The notes beneath the pieces are model-generated. The model was not told the origin of the DNA, searched no databases, and saw only the letters and a list, made by a program, of their open reading frames with translations. A stretch of DNA of 64,000 nt from Nocardia colli (lineage in GTDB: Bacteria > Actinomycetota > Actinomycetes > Mycobacteriales > Mycobacteriaceae): contig NZ_VXLC01000008.1 in assembly GCF_008704205.1 (NCBI RefSeq), positions 186,001-250,000 of the forward strand, given 5' to 3'. The first letter of the stretch is position 1. Each line of letters starts with the position of its first letter. Position numbers and translations under genes: made by a program. Positions 1 through 9,079 of the stretch are shown piece by piece.

Positions 1-1
1 A

Positions 2-310
2 TCCGACCTGGAGATCGCCGCCGGCGACATCATCGTCGAGCGCCCGAGCGACTCGGTGACCGCGAAGGTGGCCAAGGGCGACATCCGGATCCGCGAGGCG
101 GCCCGCGGCGTGCTCCGGCTGGAGACCTCCATGGGCGAGCTGGAGGTCGGTATCCGCGCGGGCAGCGGCGTGCAGCTGGAAACCAACGCCAAGCACGGCG
201 CGGTGCAGAACGTGCTGGGACCGGTCGGCGGCACTCAGGAGAACGCCGAAACCGTGCAGGTCATCGCCCGAAACTCTTACGGCAACATCATCATTCGGCA
301 CGCCGCCTGA
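2..310 (+). CDS. DUF4097-family protein, C-terminal part (cut by window edge)
   Basis: The reading frame is open from the left edge, so the start lies outside the window. The visible 102 residues are beta-rich, with alternating short strands and repeated glycine turns such as GDIRIREA and ELEVGIRAGSG, ending SYGNIIIRHAA. This is the C-terminal pattern of the DUF4097 putative adhesin family common in actinobacteria, whose molecular role is not established. No membrane segment or signal is visible in this part. The next gene starts 42 bases downstream on the same strand, so co-transcription is possible. Confidence 0.75.
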   Translation, partial: SDLEIAAGDIIVERPSDSVTAKVAKGDIRIREAARGVLRLETSMGELEVGIRAGSGVQLETNAKHGAVQNVLGPVGGTQENAETVQVIARNSYGNIIIRHAA

Positions 311-352
311 CCGATCCGGCCTTCGCCCCAGCAATCCGAGAGAAACGAAACC

Positions 353-1450
353 ATGAACCTCCAGAACACCACCCAGGATCGTCCGGAACTCCAGCAGCTC
401 ATCGAGCAGATCGTCGAATCCGGTTTCACCGGACTGACCCTGCGGGTCGACGACGAGCAGGGTGAGTGGACCGGCAGCGCCGGTGTGAGCCGCCTCGGCG
501 AGACCGCCAAGCCACCGATCGACGGGCACGTCCGAATCGGCAGCAACACAAAGACATTCACCGCGACGGCGGTGCTGCAACTGGTGGCCGAGGGCAAGAT
601 CGCGTTGGACACCGCCGCGGTCGACTACCTGCCCGAGTTCGAGCTCGACCCGCGCATCACCGTGCGCATGTTGTTGCAGCACACCAGCGGCATCTTCAAC
701 TTCACCGGCGAGTACGCCGCGGACGGGACGGTGGCCCCCGGCATCCCCTCCACCATCTCGGGCAAGGAGTGGGTGGACAACCGGTTCACCACCTATCCGC
801 CGGAAGACCTTGTGCGCCTGGCGTTGTCCAAGCCGAGCAAGTTCGAGCCCGGTACGGACTGGAGCTATGCCAACACCAACTACGTGGTGCTCCGGCTGCT
901 GATCGAGAAGGTCTCCGGGCGTTCCTACGCCGAGGAGATGCAGCGGCTGATCCTCGGGCCGCTCGGCCTGACCGGCACCGTCACCCCGACCACCCAGATC
1001 GAGATCGCCGAACCGCACGCCCACGCCTACTACCGCTACGACGACGGCGGCGTGGAGAAGACGATCGACGTCACCGAACACAATCCGTCCTGGATCTCCA
1101 GCGGCGGCGACATGATCTCGACGACGCAGGACCTGCACACCTTCATCGCCGCGCTGACCGGCGGCCGACTCCTGCCCGACGCACTGCGGACCGAAATGTT
1201 CACGCCGGAAGCCAAAGTCGGCTATGGGCTCGGCGTTTTCGTGCAACCCGTGGGTACTGACGGTGACGTCGTCATCACCCACAACGGCGGCGCCGCAGGC
1301 CACGGGGCGCTGATGTTCAGCACACCGGACGGCAAGAAAACCATGACCGCCGCCTTCAACTACGTGGACGACGCCACCCTGTCCCTGTCGGCGGCCTTCC
1401 AGGCGGCGATGAAGCTGCTCGTCGACGCGGTGTTCGGCGGTGCGCGGTGA
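353..1450 (+). CDS. serine beta-lactamase-like hydrolase (class C / DD-peptidase fold)
   Basis: The 365-aa protein carries the penicillin-recognising enzyme motifs in order: S64-N-T-K67 (SxxK), Y172-A-N174 (YxN) and H310-N-G312 (HxG). This fits the beta-lactamase/transpeptidase-like family, which includes DD-carboxypeptidases, esterases and D-amino-acid amidases. There is no signal peptide or lipobox, so it probably acts in the cytoplasm, which argues against a periplasmic cell-wall role. Its stop overlaps the GTG start of the ABC ATPase by 4 bp, indicating translational coupling with the DrrAB-like exporter. It may process a compound that the exporter handles; that link is inference. Confidence 0.85.
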   Translation: MNLQNTTQDRPELQQLIEQIVESGFTGLTLRVDDEQGEWTGSAGVSRLGETAKPPIDGHVRIGSNTKTFTATAVLQLVAEGKIALDTAAVDYLPEFELDPRITVRMLLQHTSGIFNFTGEYAADGTVAPGIPSTISGKEWVDNRFTTYPPEDLVRLALSKPSKFEPGTDWSYANTNYVVLRLLIEKVSGRSYAEEMQRLILGPLGLTGTVTPTTQIEIAEPHAHAYYRYDDGGVEKTIDVTEHNPSWISSGGDMISTTQDLHTFIAALTGGRLLPDALRTEMFTPEAKVGYGLGVFVQPVGTDGDVVITHNGGAAGHGALMFSTPDGKKTMTAAFNYVDDATLSLSAAFQAAMKLLVDAVFGGAR

Positions 1451-2391
1451 ACAACTCGGCAATCGCGGCCACCGGGCTGCGCAAATCCTTCGGGGGCAAG
1501 ACCGTCCTCGATGGCATCGACCTCAATATCGGTGTCGGAACGATATTCTCGCTGCTCGGTCCGAACGGTGCGGGCAAGACGACAACGGTGAATGTGCTCA
1601 CCACGCTGCTGAAGGCGGACGGCGGCACGGCACGGGTCGCGGGGCACGATATCGCGACCGAGACGAAGGCGGTGCGCGCATCGATCGGAGTCACCGGGCA
1701 GTTCGCCGCGGTGGATGATCTGCTGACCGGCGAAGAGAACCTCCAGTTGATGGCGGACATCCACCGCCTGCGCGGCACCGAGAGCAAGCGGGTGATCGCC
1801 GAACTCCTGGAACGGTTCGATCTGGTGGAGTCGGCGCGCAAGCGAGCGGCGACCTACTCCGGCGGTATGCGCCGCAAGCTGGATCTGGCGATGACGCTGG
1901 TGACCAAGCCGGACATCGTGTTCCTGGACGAGCCGACCACCGGCCTCGATCCGCGCAGCCGGCGCACCATGTGGGACATCGTGCGGGGCTTGACCGCAGG
2001 CGGCGTGACGATCTTCCTCACCACCCAGTACCTGGAGGAGGCCGACCAACTCGCCGACCGCATCGCGGTGCTCGACCAAGGTCGCATCGTGGCCGAGGGC
2101 ACCGCCGACGAACTCAAGCGCCGGGTGCCGGGCAGCCACGTCCAGCTCCGCTTCACCGACGTCACGGAACTCGATGCGGCGCAACAGATCCTGCCCGACG
2201 CCACCCGCGACGACGAGGCGCTGGCCTTGCGCGTGCCGGGCGACGGCGGGTCGAAATCGCTGCACCACCTGCTGGATCGGCTCGCCGCCCATTCGATCGA
2301 GGCCGAGCAGGTCTCGGTGCACACTCCCGACCTCGACGATGTTTTCCTGTCCCTGACCGGTCACGCAGCAGCGGAGGCTAACGCACAATGA
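1447..2391 (+). CDS. ABC transporter ATP-binding protein, DrrA-like
   Basis: This 314-aa single-nucleotide-binding-domain ATPase has Walker A GPNGAGKT (38-45), signature YSGGMRRK (137-144) and Walker B IVFLDE (157-162). The C-terminal extension of about 90 residues after the ATPase core is typical of the daunorubicin-resistance DrrA family, which powers export of antibiotics or lipids. The start is GTG inside a GTGA overlap with the previous stop, and its own stop overlaps the permease start (ATGA). All three genes are therefore likely translated as one unit. The exported substrate cannot be told from sequence. Confidence 0.92.
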   Translation: MNNSAIAATGLRKSFGGKTVLDGIDLNIGVGTIFSLLGPNGAGKTTTVNVLTTLLKADGGTARVAGHDIATETKAVRASIGVTGQFAAVDDLLTGEENLQLMADIHRLRGTESKRVIAELLERFDLVESARKRAATYSGGMRRKLDLAMTLVTKPDIVFLDEPTTGLDPRSRRTMWDIVRGLTAGGVTIFLTTQYLEEADQLADRIAVLDQGRIVAEGTADELKRRVPGSHVQLRFTDVTELDAAQQILPDATRDDEALALRVPGDGGSKSLHHLLDRLAAHSIEAEQVSVHTPDLDDVFLSLTGHAAAEANAQ

Positions 2392-3158
2392 GCACCATTT
2401 CCCTGTCGGTCACCCCGCTGGCCGATTCATCGATCATGTTGCGCCGCAACTTCAAACACATCGCCAGAACGCCGGTCACGGTATTCAACGCGGCACTGAT
2501 GCCGGTGGTGATGATGCTGATCTTCGTGTACGTGTTCGGCAGCGCCTTCGACGTCGGCGGAAACTACATCGACTACGCGACGCCCGGAATGATCCTGCTG
2601 GCCATCAGTTACGGGTTGTCGGGCACCGCGGTGGCGGTGAGTTCGGACATGTCGAAGGGCATCATCAATCGGTTCAAGGTCATGGATGTCTCCCGCGGGG
2701 CCGTCCTGACCGGGCACGTCGCGGCGACCATCCTGACCAACGCGGTCGCCATCGCGGCCGTGCTCGGCGTGGCCCTCGCGCTCGGGTTCCGTTCGCCCGC
2801 AACCGCACTCGACTGGCTCGGCGCGATCGGCATCATGGCGGCGACCTCGTTCGCGGCGTCGTGGCTCACCGTCGCGCTGGGGATCTCGGCGAAGACCCCG
2901 GAGGCCGCGGGCCTCACCGTGGTGCCGCTGATCATGCTGCCCTTCCTGAGCAGCGCGATCGTGCCGGCCGACAAGATGGGGCAGGGTGTGCGGCAGTTCG
3001 CGCAGTATCAGCCGTTCACGCCGATCATCGAGTCACTGCGCGGGTTCCTCACCGGCCACCCGTCCGGCGGCTACACCGCCGCCGCGCTCGGCTGGTGCGC
3101 CGCGTTCGCCCTGATCGGATACCTGTGGTCGCGGCACACGTTCACGAAGCGAGCGTAG
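2388..3158 (+). CDS. ABC transporter permease, DrrB-like (ABC-2 type)
   Basis: The 256-aa membrane protein has about six hydrophobic segments, beginning near residues 30-50 (VFNAALMPVVMMLIFVYVFG) and ending with ALGWCAAFALIGYLW. It contains the ABC-2 permease pattern, with an FxxxxP-type region near FAQYQPFTPIIESLRGFL. It is the membrane half of the exporter encoded with the preceding ATPase and is coupled to it by an ATGA overlap. Its last 17 bases overlap convergently with the 3' end of the SARP regulator on the other strand, so no room remains for a terminator between them. Confidence 0.9.
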   Translation: MSTISLSVTPLADSSIMLRRNFKHIARTPVTVFNAALMPVVMMLIFVYVFGSAFDVGGNYIDYATPGMILLAISYGLSGTAVAVSSDMSKGIINRFKVMDVSRGAVLTGHVAATILTNAVAIAAVLGVALALGFRSPATALDWLGAIGIMAATSFAASWLTVALGISAKTPEAAGLTVVPLIMLPFLSSAIVPADKMGQGVRQFAQYQPFTPIIESLRGFLTGHPSGGYTAAALGWCAAFALIGYLWSRHTFTKRA

Positions 3159-6100
3159 TCGCGACCAGCTCACGCCAATCCGCTTGCGCCCCTTCGTTCA
3201 TCGCCTCGGTGAAGCTCGCTTCGCCGAGGCGATCTCGTGCGCTCTGCTCGATCCTGGCCACGTCCGGATGGGACCGATCCGGCAGTCCGCGCACGCCGGC
3301 GCTCGCCGCGAGTAACCGCACAGCTTGCTCGTTCCGATCCAGCCGCAGGGCCAGGTCCGCGATTCCGACCAGCACCTGGGCGACGAGGGGTGCGTGCCCC
3401 GCCGCCGAGGCCGCCTGGAACGCCGCCGCATTCTCGGCGCGGGCTTCGTCGACCGAGTCGGCGAGGTAGCCGCGCATGCCGTGGATCATCGCGCCGACCG
3501 TCGGCTGTTCCGCGTCTTTGCCCAACAGTGTTGTCGCGACCTCGATTTGGTGGTGCGCCTGGTCGAGGTCGCCGCTCCAGCGGGCCAGCTCTGCCTTCGT
3601 CAAGGCCAGCTCGGCGAGTGCGTTCGGCCAAGCCGCCCGGTCCGCATATCGCTGCGCCTCGTCCATCGCGGCCGTGCTCGCGGCCGAATCTCCGGCGAGC
3701 CAATACAACTGCGCCTGCCGCGCCCGCATCTCGACGATGTTCTCGATCGCGCCGACCTCGGTGACCACCGCGATCGCCTGCGCGTAAAGCTCACAGGCAC
3801 CGGCGAATTCGCCGCGCATGGCGATCCGATTGGCCAGCTCGGTCAGCGCGAACGACATCCCCCAGCGCTCGCCGATGGCCCGGAACTCGGCCAGCGCCGC
3901 CTCGAGATACGCGTCCGCCTCCGGGCCGTCCTGCCCGAGCACGATCCGCATCTTGCCCATTTGCAGCCGGGCCAGCGCCCGCACCCAGGGATCCTCGGCG
4001 GTGAGCAGCGGTTCGAACGCGGTCAGCAACGCCTCCGGGCCCTGCAACATGCGTTCCAGCGCGTCGATGAACGCCAGCAGCGGGTGCGCGGTCTGGCTGA
4101 GCTGGTTGAACCGGTGGGCCCGGCGGATCCACTCCGCTACGTCGTACTCGTCGTTGCGCCCGGTGCTGGCGAAATGCGCGACCAGCCCGTAGACCATGGC
4201 CCGGGTCGCGTCGTCCACCTCGCCGGACATCTCCGCGGCCGCGGTGAGCAGCTCCATGCCCTCGGCTTTGTGCCCGCCTAGCCACCAGTACCAGCCCGCC
4301 TGCACGGCGAGCCGCATCGCGCCGATCGCCTCGCCGGCCGCGAGCGCGCCGCGCATGGCGACCGCGATGTTGTCGTGCTCGGCCTCGAGCACGGCCAGCC
4401 ACTCCAGCTGCTCGGCCCGGCGCAGGTGCGGTTCGGCGGTCGCGGCGAGTCCGGTGAAGTAGGCGAGATGCGCCCGGCGCGTGGCATCCGACTCCCCCGC
4501 CTCGGCCAGCCGGTCCGTGGCGTACTGCTTGATCGTGTCGAGCATCCGGTAGCGCGGCTCGCTGTCCCCGCTGCTGCGCAGCAGCGATTTCTCGGTCAGC
4601 GCGGTCAGCAGCTCCAGCACCTCCCACTGCTCCACCTCGGCGCCGACGCACACCTGTTCGGCCGCTTCGAGACTCGCGCCGCCGGCGAACACCGCGAGCC
4701 TGCGCAGCACCGCCCGTTCGGCGTCGGTGAGCAGCTCCCAGCTCCAGTCGACCACCGCGCGCAGCGTCCGATGCTGCGGCAGCGCGGTCCGGCTGCCGCC
4801 GGTCAGCAGCCGGAACCGGTCGTCGAGGCGGTCGGCGAGCTGATCGAGGGACATGGTGCGCAGCCGGGCCGCGGCCAGTTCGATCGCCAGCGGGATGCCG
4901 TCGAGGGCCCGGCAGACGCGGGCCATGGTGGCCAGTGCGTGGGCATCGGTCGCGAGGTCTTTGCGCACCGCGCCCGCTCGGTCGCGCAACAACTGCACCG
5001 CCGGGGAGGACTCGATCTCGTCCGGGTTCGCGTCTTCGGTAGGCAGGGCCAGCGGTTCGACCTGCCATAACGCTTCGCCGGTGATGCCGAGGGGTTCTCG
5101 GCTCGTGGCCAGGATTCGGAGCCGCTGGCATTCGCCGAGCAGCCGGTGCGCGAAGGCCGCCGCGGCGTCGATGACGTGCTCGCAGTTGTCCAGGATCAAC
5201 AGGGTTTCGCGCTCGCGGATGGCGGCGACGAGCCGGTCCATCGGTTCCGCGCTCGTCGCGTTGCCGAGCAGCGCGTCGCGCAGACCGAGCGCGGCGAGCG
5301 TGGACTGGGCCACGTCGCCGCTCGCGCCGAGGGACGCCAGTTCCACCAGCCAGGCGCCGTCGGGCAGGTCGTCCAGCATGGTTCGCGCGGTTTCCACGGC
5401 CAGCCGGGTTTTTCCGGAGCCGCCGGGCCCGGTCAGCGTGGTGAGGCGGTGGTCGGCGATGAGTTCGCGGACGGCGGCGACGTCGGTGAATTTGCCGATG
5501 AATTCGGTCAGCTCGGCGCGCAGGTTCGTCTTGCGGTCTGTCTCCTTCGCGCCCACTTCGCCGCGCAACAGTGCGACGTGCAGGGCGGACAGCTCGGGTG
5601 AGGGGTCGACGCCCAGCGTGTCGGCGAGTTCCTCGCGGGCGCGCTGGTACACGGTCAGCGCCTCCGCGCCCCGGCCTGCCGCGCCGAGCGCGCGCATCAG
5701 CGCGGCGACGAGCCGTTCCCGGGCCGGATGCCGGGCCACCAGCTCGGTCAGCTCGGTGACCAGGTCGGCGTCGCGGCCGAGCCGGATCTCGGCTTCGTAG
5801 AGATCTTCCAGTGCGGCCAGATGCAGGCCCTCGAATCGGGCGACCACCGTGTCGACCGCGGTGTTGTCGCGCACGTCGACGTCCTGCATCGGCGCGCCGC
5901 GCCACAGCTCGACGGCCTCGCGCAGCAGTTCGGCGCGATGCGCGTCGCCACCACCGCGGGCCTGGTCGAGCAGCCGCTCGAAGCGCACCGCGTCGACGGC
6001 GTCGGGCGACACGGTCAGGCGATAGCCGCCGGCCTGCACGTCGAGCGAACCGTCGGGCAGCGCCCGGCGCAGCCGAGACACCAGGGCCTGCAACGAATTC

Positions 6101-6279
6101 GCCACCTCCGACGGCGGCTGCTCACCCCAAATCCAGTCGACCAGGGTCGTTTTCGGGACCGCGCGACCGGGTTCGAGCGCGAGGGCGATCAACAGCGCCC
6201 GCAGCCGCGCACCTGGTACCTCTACCGATCCGCCGTCCGCTAGCCGGATCTCGAGCGGTCCAAGTATTCCGATCTGCAC
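3142..6279 (-). CDS. SARP/AfsR-family transcriptional regulator with ATPase and helical repeats
   Basis: From the chosen GTG start at 6279 the protein is 1045 aa. It begins MQIGILGPLEI, the usual opening of the OmpR-like winged helix of SARPs (about 1-95). A BTAD domain follows (about 97-242), then an NB-ARC/AAA-type ATPase with Walker A GPGGSGKT (284-291) and Walker B LLILDNCEH (360-368), then a long alpha-helical TPR-like region. The frame stays open upstream to 6420, but that extra 47-residue leader does not look like family sequence. Such regulators activate secondary-metabolite or stress genes. The target here is unknown; the convergent hydrolase-ABC operon is one candidate. Confidence 0.9.
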   Translation of the reverse strand: MQIGILGPLEIRLADGGSVEVPGARLRALLIALALEPGRAVPKTTLVDWIWGEQPPSEVANSLQALVSRLRRALPDGSLDVQAGGYRLTVSPDAVDAVRFERLLDQARGGGDAHRAELLREAVELWRGAPMQDVDVRDNTAVDTVVARFEGLHLAALEDLYEAEIRLGRDADLVTELTELVARHPARERLVAALMRALGAAGRGAEALTVYQRAREELADTLGVDPSPELSALHVALLRGEVGAKETDRKTNLRAELTEFIGKFTDVAAVRELIADHRLTTLTGPGGSGKTRLAVETARTMLDDLPDGAWLVELASLGASGDVAQSTLAALGLRDALLGNATSAEPMDRLVAAIRERETLLILDNCEHVIDAAAAFAHRLLGECQRLRILATSREPLGITGEALWQVEPLALPTEDANPDEIESSPAVQLLRDRAGAVRKDLATDAHALATMARVCRALDGIPLAIELAAARLRTMSLDQLADRLDDRFRLLTGGSRTALPQHRTLRAVVDWSWELLTDAERAVLRRLAVFAGGASLEAAEQVCVGAEVEQWEVLELLTALTEKSLLRSSGDSEPRYRMLDTIKQYATDRLAEAGESDATRRAHLAYFTGLAATAEPHLRRAEQLEWLAVLEAEHDNIAVAMRGALAAGEAIGAMRLAVQAGWYWWLGGHKAEGMELLTAAAEMSGEVDDATRAMVYGLVAHFASTGRNDEYDVAEWIRRAHRFNQLSQTAHPLLAFIDALERMLQGPEALLTAFEPLLTAEDPWVRALARLQMGKMRIVLGQDGPEADAYLEAALAEFRAIGERWGMSFALTELANRIAMRGEFAGACELYAQAIAVVTEVGAIENIVEMRARQAQLYWLAGDSAASTAAMDEAQRYADRAAWPNALAELALTKAELARWSGDLDQAHHQIEVATTLLGKDAEQPTVGAMIHGMRGYLADSVDEARAENAAAFQAASAAGHAPLVAQVLVGIADLALRLDRNEQAVRLLAASAGVRGLPDRSHPDVARIEQSARDRLGEASFTEAMNEGAQADWRELVATTLAS

Positions 6280-6393
6280 CGGACCATTCTGCCGTGCATG
6301 GTCGACGATCCTCGGTCCACCCTGGATAACCACTGCTGAACCCGCAGCCCACCGTGTCAGGTCGATATCAGCCGGGCTGGCGACAGTATTCCC

Positions 6394-6698
6394 ATGAGTC
6401 AAGACATTCCTGTCCCGCACGGCTGCCGATGGAACGCAACGCGGGGCCGTTCGACCCGCCCCGCGAGATCACCGCACTGCGCGCGGTCCGGCCGGTCAGT
6501 CCGTTGATCTTTCCCGATGGTCACGAGGGGTAGCTGGTCACCGGCTATGCCGAGGTCCGTCAGCTGATGGCCGACACCCGGTTCAGTTCGCGGCAGGACG
6601 AGCTCGCCGTCCCCGCCGGGGAGGTCGAGCTCGAGACCGACATGAATATCTATGGGGTGCACGAGCTGCCGGTCCGCTGGACGGAAACCGCGCAGTGA
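6394..6698 (+). pseudogene. cytochrome P450 remnant (frameshifted, nonsense-mutated, internally deleted)
   Basis: A P450 N terminus starts with MSQDIPVPHG at 6394 and continues in another frame from 6429 as MERNAGPFDPPREI. An in-frame TAG (6531..6533) sits where the family usually has Trp (HEG*LVTGYAEVR). The frame goes on to FSSRQDE and then jumps straight to a P450 C terminus: LAVPAGEVEL, then MNIYGVHELPVRW. About 300 residues are therefore missing, including the I-helix, the ExxR motif and the heme cysteine loop. Three independent lesions make this a dead gene. A full P450 of another type lies at 51994..53241. Confidence 0.85.
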
Positions 6699-6739
6699 CA
6701 ATCGCGGGCCGGGGATCGGGGCGGGTTCCCGGCCCGGGT

Positions 6740-6774
6740 TTGACCTTGACCCTGCGTCAAGGTTGGAGCATCGT
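6740..6774 (+). promoter_or_regulatory. MerR-type operator/promoter
   Basis: A perfect 8-bp inverted repeat, ACCTTGAC (6743..6750) and GTCAAGGT (6756..6763), is separated by 5 bases. It contains TTGACC-like -35 hexamers at 6740 and 6746. MerR-family activators bind such palindromes inside promoters with unusually long spacers, and the second gene downstream encodes a MerR protein. A weak -10 (CATCGT, 6769..6774) would put the transcript start at or beside the ATG at 6778, so the mRNA may be leaderless. The operator is seen directly; the -10 and start site are inferred. Confidence 0.7.
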
Positions 6775-6777
6775 CGG

Positions 6778-7680
6778 ATGACGAACAACAGCACCTCCTC
6801 GACTCGGCTCGCTCCGCCGATCGGCGGATTTCACGAGATCGACGGCCGCCGTCTCTTCGCGCATCGGTCGGGCAGCGGCAGGCCCGCTGTCGTGTTCCTG
6901 ACCGGTGCGAGCGCGGTCGGACTGGACTATTTCGGTGTCCAGCAACAGGTTTCGCAGTTCACCACCGCGGTTCTGTATGACCGTGGCGGCACCGGTTACA
7001 GCGATCCACTCCCCCTGCCGCGCACCGCGACCGCGGTCGCCAGTGAACTGCGCGAGCTGTTGCAGGCTCAAAACATCCCTGGCCCTTGGGTTCTCGCGGC
7101 GCACTCGCTCGGCGGTCTCTATGCATACCGGTTCGCGCAGCTGTATCCGCAGGACGTGGCGGGGCTGGTCTGGCTGGACGGCCTCCATCGCGACTGGGAC
7201 GACTTCATGCCGGCCGGTTCGAGTCTGGCCGAGATCGAGCGGATGGGACCCGATCTGGCGCAGCTCGAACAGATGCGCCCGGCGCTGCGCGAGACGCACG
7301 CCGAGTTGTACGCAGGCTATCCGGAGCACATCCGGCAACCGCTGATCGATGCGCGGGTGAGCGCCGAATGGATGCGCGCGGGTCTCGCCGAACGCCGCAC
7401 GCTGGCCGACCTGGCCACCGAATTACGTTCCGGGCCTGGGCTTCCCGACGTCCCGGTGATCGCGCTTTCCGTAGTCGGCGCCGACCCGACTCAGCCGGAG
7501 CCGGCGACGCGAGAGATGAACGACGCCAAGATCCGAATGGACGCGGCGCTGGTGCGCACGGTCTCGCACGGCGAACAACGCCTCATCTCCGACACCCTGC
7601 ACCACCGGCTCTGCTTCGACCGGCCCGACGCGGTGGTCCAGGCGATCCGCGACGTCGTGGACCGGGCGTCGCGGCCCTAG
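6778..7680 (+). CDS. alpha/beta hydrolase
   Basis: The 300-aa protein has the nucleophile elbow AHSLGG with Ser110, an oxyanion-side motif VFLTGASAVG near residue 40, and a late HHRLCFD segment that can supply the catalytic histidine. This matches the alpha/beta-hydrolase superfamily; the substrate is unknown. The ATG at 6778 is chosen because upstream in-frame codons run into the P450 remnant and the MerR operator. It is followed after 32 bases by the merR gene, so the two likely form an operon induced by whatever the MerR protein senses, perhaps a compound the hydrolase detoxifies. Confidence 0.85.
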   Translation: MTNNSTSSTRLAPPIGGFHEIDGRRLFAHRSGSGRPAVVFLTGASAVGLDYFGVQQQVSQFTTAVLYDRGGTGYSDPLPLPRTATAVASELRELLQAQNIPGPWVLAAHSLGGLYAYRFAQLYPQDVAGLVWLDGLHRDWDDFMPAGSSLAEIERMGPDLAQLEQMRPALRETHAELYAGYPEHIRQPLIDARVSAEWMRAGLAERRTLADLATELRSGPGLPDVPVIALSVVGADPTQPEPATREMNDAKIRMDAALVRTVSHGEQRLISDTLHHRLCFDRPDAVVQAIRDVVDRASRP

Positions 7681-7712
7681 ACTCGATGTTCTACGCAGAC
7701 CCGAGGAGGACG

Positions 7713-8447
7713 GTGCTCACGATCAGTCAACTGGCGGCGACCGCCGGGGTGACCGTGCGCACCGTCCGGCACTACCACCACGTCGGTCTGCTGCCCGAGC
7801 CCGAGCGTGACGCCTCCGGGTACCGCCGCTACAGCGCGCAGATGGCGGTGGATCTCATCCGGATCCGGACCCTGGCCGATGCCGGTGTGCCGCTGGCCCG
7901 AATCGATGCGCTGCTGCACGCGCAGCCGGCCGAATTCGCCTCGGCCATCGTCGATATCGACGCCGAATTGCAGATCAAGATCGATCAGTTGATCGAATAC
8001 CGGCGCCGGATCGGCGAATTGGACAGCGGGGAGAAGTTGGTGCTGCCCGCCGAGGTGGTCGCCATTCTGGATCGGATGCGCGGGCTCGGGATCAGCGAAC
8101 AGCGGGTGCTGCTCGAACGGGATTCGTGGATCCTGATGCAGGCGTTGGATCCGCGGGCGCTGCCGCAGCGGATCCGGGAGAAGAACGCGGATCTGGACGA
8201 TCCCGAGACGACCCGTCTGTTTGTCGCCTGCGATCAGGCGGTCGACTGGGATCCGAATGATCCGCGCCTGAATCAGCTCATCGATGACCTGGACGCCTGG
8301 GAGATCGCCCACGAACGCGAGGCCGGGCAGCCCGGGCTGCGGAAGCTGGTCGTGTCCCGGATCTCCGATGCGTCGCCGGCGTGGCAGCGGATCGTCGATG
8401 CGCTGACGCATCGCGCGAAGCAGCGGCAGAACGCCGATCAGGGATGA
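7713..8447 (+). CDS. MerR-family transcriptional regulator
   Basis: The 244-aa protein begins with the MerR winged helix: ISQLAATAGVTVRTVRHYHHVGLL, then SGYRRYS (about 3-45). A helical dimerisation region follows, and then a roughly 130-residue effector domain with no cysteine cluster, so it is not a metal sensor of the classic kind. The GTG at 7713 follows a GAGGAGGA element (7703..7710); an ATG at 7686 would add nine residues not typical of the family. It is expected to bind the palindrome at 6743..6763 and control its own operon. Confidence 0.88.
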   Translation: MLTISQLAATAGVTVRTVRHYHHVGLLPEPERDASGYRRYSAQMAVDLIRIRTLADAGVPLARIDALLHAQPAEFASAIVDIDAELQIKIDQLIEYRRRIGELDSGEKLVLPAEVVAILDRMRGLGISEQRVLLERDSWILMQALDPRALPQRIREKNADLDDPETTRLFVACDQAVDWDPNDPRLNQLIDDLDAWEIAHEREAGQPGLRKLVVSRISDASPAWQRIVDALTHRAKQRQNADQG

Positions 8448-8457
8448 CGCCGCGGAA

Positions 8458-9042
8458 CTATCGACGGCAGCCGTCGAGCAGCAGCCGAATCGTGATGCGC
8501 GCGTCGTAGTTCGGATCGGTCATCTCCGCGCCCGCACAGATGTCGCCGATTCCGCGCATCAGCTGGTAGGCGGTGATGTCGGCGGTGACCTCGCCCGCGT
8601 CCCGGGCGGCGGAGAGGAGGTCGTCGAAAACCGGGACCAGGCGATCGAGGAACAACGCGTGCAGTCCGGCGAAACTGTCGGGATCAGTACGAATCGCCGC
8701 GGCCAGCCCGTGTTTGGTGGCCAGGAAATCCACGAACAGATCCACCCATCGGCGCAGCGCGTCGAACGGTGACGATGCCGCCGCGAGCAGAGTGGGTCCG
8801 GCCTCGGCGCACGCGTCGATCTGATGCCGGTAGACGCCCGCAATGAGGTCCACCCGCGTAGGAAAGTGCCGGTAGATCGTGCCCATACCGACCCCCGCCT
8901 CGGCAGCGATCCGGCGCACCGGGGCATTCACGCCATCGGTGACGAACACCGAGGCCGCGGCATCGAGCAGCGCCTTCTCGTTGCGTCGAGCGTCCGCGCG
9001 CTTACCCGGACTCACGATCGTCGACTCGGCATCTGCACTCAC
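8458..9042 (-). CDS. TetR-family transcriptional regulator
   Basis: The 194-aa protein has an N-terminal helix-turn-helix (VRRIAAEAGVGMGTIYRHFPTRVDLIAGVY, about 39-68) and a ligand-binding helical C-terminal domain. The GTG at 9042 is preceded by AAGGAG with suitable spacing, better than the upstream in-frame starts. The gene is convergent with merR (10-base gap) and divergent from the HEAT-like gene. A GGAGC/GCTCC palindrome at 9080..9092 lies just upstream and resembles known TetR autoregulatory operators. The ligand is unknown. Confidence 0.88.
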   Translation of the reverse strand: MSADAESTIVSPGKRADARRNEKALLDAAASVFVTDGVNAPVRRIAAEAGVGMGTIYRHFPTRVDLIAGVYRHQIDACAEAGPTLLAAASSPFDALRRWVDLFVDFLATKHGLAAAIRTDPDSFAGLHALFLDRLVPVFDDLLSAARDAGEVTADITAYQLMRGIGDICAGAEMTDPNYDARITIRLLLDGCRR

Positions 9043-9079
9043 GCGGCACTCCTTCCTCGGCCTGCGGTTCCCCACATTC

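Noticed and set aside
3142..8447. Secondary-metabolite gene cluster around the SARP regulator
   Set aside because: Regulator, exporter and a dead P450 are present, but no polyketide, peptide or terpene synthase is visible in the window.
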